From Theristus sp. LFF4_11 (taxonomy: Eukaryota > Nematoda > Chromadorea > Monhysterida > Xyalidae), in assembly GCA_030248135.1 (NCBI GenBank), contig JASANC010005353.1, forward strand, positions 1 through 37,940: a stretch of DNA of 37,940 nt. The letters are read 5' to 3'. Numbering within the stretch: position 1 is the first letter of the stretch; each line of letters begins with the position of its first letter. Of the stretch, positions 31,101 to 37,940 are shown piece by piece. The translations under genes were made by a program, and so were the position numbers. Below the pieces are notes generated by a model. It worked only from the letters and a program-made list of their open reading frames with translations, searched no databases and was not told where the DNA came from.

Positions 31101-33666
31101 AGATGGACACTGTAGCGGGAATAAATTCGTTTTTAACTGTTTATTCAACACAGGGTTCCAGTTTAAAATCCGTTTCAGTCAGCGGCGGCAGTCGTTACCC
31201 GTGCAGTAGCACATACATCGGACCAAAAGTGGCGTCCGAAATCGAGACACGCAACGTGCAGGGTTGGCTGCAACGGCTGCACAACGAGGAAAACCTGCAG
31301 GCGATGGTGTCGCTGCATTGCTGCGGCCAATGGGCGTTGTACTCGTGGGGATACGCTTCTGATGAATACCCACCCGATATAAAACAGATTGTGTGTGTGT
31401 GTTTGTTGTTGATTGACTTTGTCATTATATTATCGTTACAGGAAGACCACGTGCACAAAGTTTCACGCGTTGGGGAAAAGCCAGACACCAAACCAGACGC
31501 ATGACGTCATCCGACGTCTTTCGTCAGCTACCGTAACCCAATTTTGAATTCCCGCGGATTCTTGAAACGTTTTTCCCATCCCTGTGTGCAAAGGCATAGA
31601 GAACCGGGACCAAAATGAAAGATAATACAGTGTTATGCAGTCTACAGTTGGTAACTAACCACTGCACGGCTTGATGCGGCCACGTCACCGGCTGGACGCG
31701 TCATGCGCTCACACGCGTGGCCGCATCAAACATGTTATTTGGCTGTTTAAAATTGATTGGGCGACAGTAGTCCCAGATGTCTGATAGTGTATTTTCCCAC
31801 GCTCTTATGTTTTGGCCTAGCGATGTACAGGGTGTGCATAAGAGCGCATGAGTTTATACTTAGTACAATATTTGTACTTATTGTATAGTAATATGAAATT
31901 GATTCTTTTTACTGATCGGCACTGACAACTTGTGACTTTGACGTTTTACGACTGCCACTAAATTTATGCATGATTGTCAGTGGGACTGCTATTTTTGGAC
32001 CAACGCCAATGCGCCAAAAGGCAAACACACGATTAACACATGGACGTGAAGCATTTTATGGCAATGGGGGTGGCCCTGAAGAGGCATGCCAGCTGGTTGG
32101 TTGGTTGCGCCAGTGATAGAAGCCGGTCGTCGCGGTTCTGATTTTGTTCAATGTCGGCGTCGACCAGACGGCGCAGTTTGAGGTTGATGAAGTAGTCGTC
32201 ATCTAAGATGCGGGCGATTGCTGGCTCAACGGTGTTTTTGAACTCTTGCAGTCTGTGATGAACGTTGCTAGGTCGGGATGCTGGCGGCTGGAGGAGACAG
32301 TTGTTCCAACCTTAGATTTTTGTAAAGAATAGAATGCACAGACATGGCAGCGTCGTGGATCATGATGACGGTTGAGTAGAAGACGCGATGAGATGAGATG
32401 TGCAGAGCGAAATCAGTTGATCAACAGAAGACAAATAACAGAATGAAGACCAACATAATGGAATTTCCATTGTCGTCACGACTCGCACGTTGTGTCTGGT
32501 ATTCTGATGACGTACCGTATTACCTCTAATAAACCCCCATGGGGGTTTATTTCTTCAGCGACTTCTGGGGGTGGGGGTTTATTTTTGGGGGGGGGGATTA
32601 TTTTTGGGGGGGGGGTTTATTTGGAAACCATTTTTAGGGGTGAGCAAAATGGCAAAAATACCTTCCATGGCAGGAAGGAAGTCGCAGAAACTTCTACTTT
32701 TCACAGAGATTTCCTTTTGTAACAGCCTTTTGTAATGAAATTACCACTAACTCATCCCTTTGGGGCCTTTGGTAGCACAATTTCACCAATGTCACTGCAT
32801 TCAGCCACTGAATTCGCTAGGTATGTGTTTCAAACAGGTTTCTAATAAACCCCCATGGGGGTTTATTTTTGGGGGGGGGATTATTTGGAAACTTGTCGAG
32901 GGGGTGGGGGTTTATTTTTGGGGGGGGGTTTAATTTTGGGGGGGGGTTTAATAGAGGTAATACGGTACATGGCGTCTTTTTGGGGGGTTGTGTTTTTTTG
33001 GCGCGTTGGCGACAGTCCAATAAAATGCTAAGCTGACTAGTCAGATCATATTAAAAGCACAATTGTATCGAAGGATATTTTATTGGCGCGTTGGCGATGG
33101 TCCAAGCAGCCACTCACGATAAAAAATATTTTTGCAGAAAGAACAATCATGCAACTTTTAGCACCAGCTTTGTGAAATACAAAACAACAGCTGGCTGTAT
33201 TAGAAACGCTTCTCATTCTATTTCTTTTCTCTTAAAATAATATTCTAAGTATTATAATGAATGCAATAAGAGCAGCCCGGTATACAGACAGATCTAGGAC
33301 CACTGTCGTTGCGACCCTCACGACACTTGGCCAAGGCCATGTGACCTGTTACCTTAAAATTGCATTGCGAATAAGAAGGGTACCTATTTCAGAAAGTACT
33401 CGCAAAAAAGACGGTCGATGCAATGTCGAAAGTGGCCGGAAACAACTACACTGCCATGAGCGGCGCAGAACTCTGTTGGTGACGGTTTTTTTCAAGTTTT
33501 GTGTTCAAAAATTGAATTTTGAAATACCGGTATTTATTCTCTTTTTAGACCCGGCAAGTGGCGCATCGGACGACTACAGCAAATCAATCGGCATCAAATG
33601 GGTGTACGTTTTTTTTGTTGTGGAAAGTTTGATCTGCAGTTTTCATTCACACGATTTGCCCCCTAA
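28184..33666 (+). CDS. Secreted M14A procarboxypeptidase, truncated before catalytic Glu270
   Basis: A zinc digestive-type carboxypeptidase removing C-terminal residues, made as a proenzyme. Exons: 28184-28287, 28552-28633, 28800-28945, 29177-29273, 29485-29697, 30098-30196, 30635-30761, 31179-31390, 33393-33474, 33549-33601, 33640-33666; every join is in phase (413 codons). Exon 1 is a signal peptide (CSIVIVLICLGSC). Exons 2-4 are the activation domain (HKILRITSS; VKILAPGDVYQEVTLRLDEV; EFDQYYTIDE). Catalytic residues seen: His69/Glu72 in GLHAREW (29647-29658), Asn144/Arg145 in VDLNRNFD, and His196 in MVSLHCCGQ. Tyr248 is built across the 33474/33549 splice, giving AEL|YPASGASDDYSKSIGIKW, and Asp255 predicts carboxypeptidase B-like preference for Lys/Arg. 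After a 38-bp intron, exon 11 starts FSFT as expected for the strand before Glu270. It then enters a repeat and stops (TAA 33664), so the Glu270 segment is missing. Intron 4 uses a GC donor. The gene is either a recent pseudogene or a gene lacking its base. Confidence 0.85.
28961..29057. mobile_element. CAGTCGA-family element, right-half copy e
   Basis: Ends in CATAATTTACAGTTCGACTG followed by TA, with the family's CCAATCAGCTGA motif upstream and the TGCACAGAAAGCATGCAT core. The left half is missing or too diverged. It occupies carboxypeptidase intron 3, starting within about 15 bp of the exon 3 donor. Confidence 0.55.
29274..29484 (+). other. GC-AG intron in the first carboxypeptidase
   Basis: Exon 4 ends GATGAG and the intron begins GCGAGG instead of GT. 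It ends TTTTCAG at 29484. Family alignment (FDQYYTIDE joined to IMHWLRAMAKKYPNL) and the paralogue at 37902, where GATGAG is followed by GT at the same place, both fix this boundary. Confidence 0.65.
30876..30962 (+). repeat. (AATG)n microsatellite
   Basis: About 21 uninterrupted copies of AATG in carboxypeptidase intron 7. No function is implied. It gives rise to spurious repeat-peptide frames on the minus strand. Confidence 0.95.
31671..31729. repeat. Hairpin with perfect 14-bp stem
   Basis: TTGATGCGGCCACG (31671-31684) and its exact complement CGTGGCCGCATCAA (31716-31729) flank a 31-bp loop. It is located in carboxypeptidase intron 8, 25 bp before the interspersed repeat shared with 7019-7097. 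Possibly a miniature element or an end of a larger unit. Confidence 0.6.
31744..31840. repeat. Interspersed repeat, second copy of the 7019-7097 block
   Basis: Contains GATTGGGCGACAGTAGTCCC, CAGATGTCTGATAGTGTAT and GGCCTAGCGATGTACAGGGT, nearly identical to the SETD2-intron copy. The high identity suggests recent spread. Confidence 0.7.
32033..32397 (-). pseudogene. Minus-strand coding-like fragment with one frame break
   Basis: Inside carboxypeptidase intron 8. Reading leftward, an open frame gives VFYSTVIMIHDAAMSVHS and LYKNLRLEQLSPPAAS up to a stop. From about 32312 a second frame reads SNVHHRLQEFKNTVEPAIA, then LDDDYFINLKLRRLVDADIE and QNQNRDDRLLSLAQ. Composition is protein-like and distinct from the surrounding repeats, but I do not recognise the family. 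It may be a decayed transposon gene or retrocopy. A single-base shift near 32275-32310 would join the frames. Confidence 0.4.
32513..32967. mobile_element. 455-bp element with TACCGTATTACCTCTA ends
   Basis: Left end TACCGTATTACCTCTA is matched by inverted TAGAGGTAATACGGTA at the right. The interior repeats the palindrome AAACCCCCATGGGGGTTTAT at both about 32528 and 32849, and long G runs in TTTATTTTTGGGGGGG-type units. No coding capacity. It lies in carboxypeptidase intron 8. Confidence 0.75.
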
Positions 33667-33770
33667 ATAGGACCACTTGGCTGTTTTGAATTGCCACATA
33701 AAGATTGAAACTGGTTTTCTTTTTGTGTCTGCAAACGCATTCAGTCGCAGAACCTAAAAAAATGATAATA
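33655..33770. repeat. Interspersed repeat at the break of carboxypeptidase exon 11
   Basis: A diverged copy of 2075-2230: both contain CCTAAATA, TTTTGAATTGCCACATAAA, CTGGTTT and GCATTCAGTCGCAGA. It begins within about 10 bp of the last recognisable carboxypeptidase codons. Confidence 0.6.
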
Positions 33771-33812
33771 CATTTGTGTTCATCTGTGTCACCCATAACC
33801 GCGCGACGGTGT

Positions 33813-33999
33813 GGGGTACCAATGTGCGCAGCGCTCAAACCGGTGTGCAGCCCGCAAAAACGAACTGCGAGCTTTGCTTCATTGCACCGGCTGCCTTGCA
33901 AATGGTGCACAGCCCTCAACCCGGTGTCGCCAAAATGCCAGTGCAAACATTTCTTGCGGGCTGCACACCGGCTTCGTGGGCTTCGCACACTGGTACCCC
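33813..33999. mobile_element. 187-bp palindromic element with GGGGTACCA ends
   Basis: GGGGTACCAATGTGCGCAGC at the left end pairs with the right end GCACACTGGTACCCC. An inner pair ACCGGTGTGCAGCCCGCAA and TTGCGGGCTGCACACCGG extends the stem. This is a fold-back miniature element between the broken carboxypeptidase exon and the GCGGGTC array. Confidence 0.7.
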
Positions 34000-34003
34000 G
34001 GTT

Positions 34004-34336
34004 TGTCATCAGAAGCGGCCCGATCAAAAGCGGGTCGTTCAAAAGCGGCCCAAAAAGCGGGTCGTTCATAAACGGGCCATCATTTGCGGGCCGGCCGCGT
34101 TCATAAGCGGGTGATCTATAGCGGGTCGCCCTCAATCAAAAGCATTTCGATCATAAGCGGGTCGCCCATGTTCATGAGCGGGTGATCTATAGCGGGTCGT
34201 CCACAATCAAAAGCGGGCCGATCATAAGCGGGTCGCATGTGTTCATAAGCGGGTCAGCCCAAACTATCATCGGCGGGCCGCGCACATTCATTTTAAGCTC
34301 AATTGATCATAAACGGTCTGAGTTCGCACTGTGCAC
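34004..34336 (+). repeat. GCGGGTC short-repeat array, left arm of a palindrome
   Basis: Many degenerate units such as ATCATAAGCGGGTCG and TTCATAAGCGGGT. The inner end (GGCGGGCCGCGCACATTCAT and TTGATCATAAACGGTC) reappears inverted at 35685-35735. The array therefore formed one palindrome before the hAT element inserted at 34337. Confidence 0.75.
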
Positions 34337-35428
34337 TAGGGGTGGTAAAAAAACGGTTTTTTTCAAATCCATGTATATAAAACGGTTTTTTATACCGCGT
34401 CCGGTTCTTTATACCCGGTTTTTTACCGACCCAGTATCTGAAGAATCCTGTGATTGCGACAATTTTTGGTACTCTGATTTTACCAAACCGCTGAATAATG
34501 AGTAAAAGACCACAATTCTAGCCAGAAACTGTATGTGTTTCAATGGAAACGTATTCCAATCTTGATTTTATTTGAATCGGTGGCGCTTAGAGAGAATGCA
34601 GCATCAGAAAAATTATCAGATGCGAGTTTAAAACAAAAAAAACTAACGCAAGACAGATTGACATGTGCAACCGCAAGGAATGTGATACATGCAAATCAAT
34701 TAAACTGACACGATCGAGAGATATGTAACTGCACAACAATTTCACCGCGTTTCTAAACACAAAAGATCACCGAAAGACAAAAAGAAGTACGAACCCGCAC
34801 AGACGAAAGAAGTGAACCAAGAACAATATTGAAAGAGCAAAAAAATCAGCGACTTTACGAAAATGATCAGATTCTTTGATCGCGGCATTTCTCGTTTATT
34901 GTTGAAAATTTAACCGAATTCTGAAAAATAACCAAATCTTTGCTGTATTAGTTTCTTCACTTTGTCAACACAAGAACGAGCATAAAAAGCGCAAGCGGCA
35001 GATTTAAAGCGGAAAAAGCGTGAAGCTGTTAAACTACGAAACACAACATTGCCATGTAGACCAAACTTGAACAGATAAACAAAGAACAAAGCTGGAAAAT
35101 AAAGCGAACGCCGCCGACCAGAGCCAGCCCATTGGCGGTCGACCGAGATGGGACATGGAAGGAGAGGCACGGGTCTCAGGGTGCTTTATACCAAGAGCGT
35201 GAATTCTCCAGAACATCAAGTTATGAAGTGGCGAAAATGAAAATTGAAATGGATGTGCGGAATACAGTGCATTTTGTTTGAGTGATTTCACAAATTGAAA
35301 TTTGGGTTCTTTGGCGGTATAAAAAACTGAAAAAAAAAACAAAATTTACGCGGTAAAATATCGGTAAGATATTTTGGCCCTTTTTTGGCGCTGGTTTAAA
35401 AAACCGTTTTTTATACCGACCCACCCCT
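34337..35428. mobile_element. Non-autonomous hAT-superfamily transposon (1092 bp)
   Basis: Flanked by an exact 8-bp direct repeat CTGTGCAC (34329-34336 and 35429-35436). Terminal inverted repeats are TAGGGGTGG and CCACCCCTA, followed by imperfect AAAAACGGTTTTTT arms. Eight-base duplications with TAGGG-type ends are the signature of hAT elements. Internal sequence has no transposase frame; the longest open frame is about 100 codons on the minus strand with no recognised domain. It is inserted in the GCGGGTC palindrome. Confidence 0.8.
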
Positions 35429-35436
35429 ACTGTGCA

Positions 35437-35893
35437 CGCACACTATGTGATGCGTTCAATTGCGGGCCTAACGCAGATTTTAATTTTTTATTGTCTCAGC
35501 CATACAATAAAAAAGGTTCAAGCCATACAAAAACAGCGAGCAACAGCACAAACCATTTGAAATCGGCATATCAGCCGTCAAAAAGTGAACAAAGAAATGA
35601 CAATGATGTAGGTTCAAGCTTAATTCAGCACTCAAAAAAATTTATTGTCTCAGCCCAGGCTCAAGCCATAGAAAAGCAGACCGTTTATGATCAATTGAGC
35701 TTAAAATGAATGTGCGCGGCCCGCCGATGATAATTTGGGTTGACCCGCTTATGATGAATTATTGACCCGCTTATGATGGCCCGCTTCTGAACACATGCGG
35801 CCCGCTTATGATAATTTAGGTTGACCCGCTTATGATCAATTATTGACCCGCTTATGATGGCCCGCTTCTGAACACATGCGGCCCGCTTATCAT
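35437..35893 (-). repeat. GCGGGTC short-repeat array, right arm
   Basis: Inverted counterpart of 34004-34336 with GACCCGCTTATGATGA and TGGCCCGCTTCTGAACACAT units, each repeated. The sequence GACCGTTTATGATCAATTGA near 35680 mirrors the left arm's inner end. Its end is followed by a GCGC-rich mini-hairpin (about 35897-35932). Confidence 0.7.
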
Positions 35894-36400
35894 GCGGATG
35901 CGCGAGCGAGCGCAGCGAGCGGAGAGCGCATCACGCATAATATTTCTCTTTTCGATTGTTATCGTGACTTGGTTTCTTTCTCTTGATCAGAAATATTTGA
36001 TTCGAAAAAATGCAAATATTTTCAGGAAATTTAAAAAAGTGCTGAGAAACAGGCAAAAGGTTGACCTTTAAAGAGACACCCGAGACCCGAGTATCGCCTC
36101 TGAAATTTTCAAATAGTGAAACTTTACCCGTGACTATTCAATGCGTGCGAAAACGGCAATCTGTTTCAATTTCTTTGAAAATTTCAAAAAACTGTTGTGT
36201 AATCAAAATGTCAATAACTGAAGAAACCGAAAAAGACAATGAATGACGACACAAACGCTAAACAACAGCTGCGACAAGTTCGCAAGATGATTACATTCTA
36301 ATAAACTTGCTCTGAAAAACTCTTTATCGGTGGTCGAAATCATTTCTTGTTTTACTGTTTTTCAGTTCGGGTTGTGAAAACAGTTACAATAAATATCATA
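35894..36400. other. Spacer before the second carboxypeptidase
   Basis: AT-rich. It was searched for the missing Glu270 exon of the upstream carboxypeptidase (a FELRD-like strand followed by GFLLP-like sequence), and none is visible. It presumably holds the promoter of the downstream paralogue. No other feature was seen. Confidence 0.4.
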
Positions 36401-37902
36401 ATGTTACGTTTTGGCGCTTCTCCTGGCTTTGGTTGCGTTTTCGCTCGCTGCATACAAGCGTTATGACAAGTTAGCTTTTTGAGATTTTTTTGAATTTTGA
36501 TCGTTTTAACCACCTGATTTGATTTCGCAACTGAAAATTTATCGCCTGTCAAATCACTGGCCTGGAAGATTGTGGTTTGTATTTTGGCAAGCAAGTCAAA
36601 AAATCATGCGTGTCTTTCTGCTATTACTGCAAATCAAACTTTTCCAGCTACAAAGTGCTGAAAGTGACGCCAAAAAATCGCGGACAATTAAGCGCGCTAG
36701 CTGAACTGGAGCGGCAGTCTGAAGTCAAGGTAACTAAGTTCTTTAAAAATACAACTTGAGCACAAAAAACAGTTTGATCGAGGGCAAACTTGACTTGTTT
36801 TTTTACACAAGCTCTGAATAGCCTTATTACAGTACAGTATAACCGAATAAATGAGGCAGTTCATCAAGGCGGGACCAGCCGCAGACTAGGAGTTGTCTTT
36901 TTCAAAAAAGCCAACGTAATTCCCAGAATCAGGTGTATTAAGTGTGATAAAGAAATGAATAGAATAGCGCGGATAATCCATTAGTTTAAAAAAACGCGTC
37001 AAATTTGGCACACAATTCAGTTTCAGAACGTCTATTTTCTTTCAATCAAAATTCGCGAGCTCCTTGCACCCTGAAAAAAGATGCCATGTTTAACCGTCCA
37101 TACCGTAGCTACGTTTTGTAACTCTTTGAACGTTCAAAGTTTCAACGCAATTAAACGAAAGGTTGCAATACCAACGGTAAGCCGACTTCTGGAAACGGCC
37201 GGAGTCGCGTTGGCCAGCCAGTGCGCTTGTTGGTTGGACCGGACGAATATGGGCTGGTGACGCGTGCGTTGCACTACGTTGGTGTGCGACCGCGGGTTGT
37301 CAACAACAACTTTCAAATGTGCGCGTTTTTCGCGCGTTTTTTGGTGTTTTTGAGCACTCAGCTCATAGCCATTAAGAAAAACAGACCGGGTGCGAACAAG
37401 CATTGTCAGTTTTCTTAAGTGATGCCAACCGTTGGGTTTACAGACGTGAAAGGAAACTAGCCTAAAGTGACTCGGCACTATTCAGGGAACTCCGATAACT
37501 TCAATTTGGAATTCCTAAGTCATGCCTGAAACTGTTTTTGAGTCTCGCCCCCTAAAGTAAAAGGTCATACCAGCGCTGTGAAAAGCGTTTATTACAAAGC
37601 TAATAATAACGAGTTTCCTGTGACCCTGTACCGGCTGAAATGGACGCTTTTAATCAGTGCCCTATTCTTGTTAGCAGTCATGGAATATCATTGTGAGATT
37701 CAAACACTGGAAAGACCTGCATCTCGTGGTTTGGTCATATTGCTCGTTACAAAACCAATCAAAGCATCTAAATTAAAAACGGTTTTTTTTTTACCAATTC
37801 ACAGCACCATCTCTCGTGGCATACGTGAGCGACACCAGCCCGTTCAAACTTGGTGACAACCCAAAAGACTTCGCGTTCGATCAATACCATCAACATGATG
37901 AG
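36401..37902 (+). CDS. Second M14A procarboxypeptidase, 5' exons only (runs off the window)
   Basis: A paralogue of the upstream carboxypeptidase, tandemly arranged. Exon 1 (36401-36469) encodes a signal peptide if one T of the run after ATGTTACG is removed (LALLLALVAFSLAAYKRYD); as written the frame breaks. Exon 2 (36648-36729) gives YKVLKVTPKNRGQLSALAE, the start of the activation domain. Exon 3 (about 37182-37318) gives DFWKRPES, then after a one-base shift VRLLVGPDEYGLVTRALHYV. Exon 4 (37805-37902) gives KDFAFDQYHQHDE, the linker to the catalytic domain, with a donor GT at 37903. Exon 1-2 (phase 2) and exon 2 end (phase 0) match the paralogue exactly, and the exon 3 donor (phase 2) and exon 4 donor (phase 0) also match. 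The catalytic domain is beyond the window. Interspersed repeat R lies in intron 2. Frame slips mean either sequence errors or a pseudogene. Confidence 0.75.
36841..37112. repeat. Interspersed repeat R, copy 3
   Basis: Begins CCGAATAAATGAGGCAG, continues through CGCAGACTAGGAGTTGTC and AATTCGCGAGCTCCTTGCAC, and ends AAAAGATGCCATGTTTAAC. It parallels 10905-11222 with small indels. It sits in intron 2 of the second carboxypeptidase. Confidence 0.65.
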
Positions 37903-37940
37903 GTTGTCTCATTTTTCTCACATTGGAGTTTGATGAACTT

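Noticed and set aside
30838..31151. Minus-strand repeat protein (poly SFIH)
   Set aside because: It is the translation of an (AATG)n microsatellite inside an intron.
31442..31504. Carboxypeptidase exon after 31390 reading EDHVHKVSRVGEKPD
   Set aside because: It has an acceptor and joins in phase, but does not match the family. The exon at 33393-33474 (KVLAKKTVDAMSKVAGNNY) matches well and joins in phase on both sides.
34004..35893. CRISPR-like array
   Set aside because: Short GCGGGTC-type units are degenerate, irregularly spaced and inverted about a centre with a transposon between them. The genome is also eukaryotic.

Overview
The window looks like animal nuclear DNA, most likely from a nematode. 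The evidence is: GC-rich exons with strong codon bias set in AT-rich introns; 3' splice sites of the TTTTCAG type; one intron of only 38 bp; a gene that alternates Kunitz-like and lustrin-type cysteine-rich domains; and a dense, layered population of short inverted-repeat transposons. The phylum call is an inference. No bacterial, plasmid or phage features are present.

All recognisable genes are on the + strand. (1) 403-11588: the C-terminal part of a SETD2/Set2-type histone H3K36 methyltransferase, with post-SET motif, Set2-family middle region, WW domain and C-terminal SRI domain; the SET domain lies upstream of the window. (2) 13638-17081: a BTB-BACK-Kelch protein, five exons, probably a Cullin-3 substrate adaptor. 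(3) 21568-25425: a secreted protein with two unusual Kunitz-like domains, two lustrin-type domains and a Thr-rich linker. (4) 25710-26105: an uncertain acidic/Cys-rich reading frame. (5) 28184-33666: a secreted M14A procarboxypeptidase whose ten exons join in phase, but which stops just before the exon segment expected to carry the catalytic Glu270. (6) 36401-37902: the start of a paralogous procarboxypeptidase with the same intron positions, running off the window.

The space between and inside genes is filled with mobile DNA. There is a 3.46-kb fold-back element with TTAA at both ends (18012-21468). A 1.09-kb non-autonomous hAT element with an exact 8-bp target duplication (34337-35428) sits inside a palindromic array. 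There are also two elements with TACCGTA ends, a TA-flanked family with CAGTCGA ends (one copy carrying a tRNA-derived SINE), a 90-bp hairpin family (one copy nested in another), and several other interspersed repeats.

Exons were placed by homology-like motifs plus splice-site phase. Most joins are consistent. SETD2 exons 3-4 and the second carboxypeptidase need single-base corrections, nearly all in the same direction (one extra base). This suggests sequencing or assembly insertions, although decay of the second carboxypeptidase is not excluded. I found no convincing new multi-gene system. The most interesting items are the truncated carboxypeptidase, an exon-like segment with a polyadenylation signal in the loop of the fold-back element, a 60-bp repeat array built around a splice acceptor, and a GC-AG intron supported by its paralogue.
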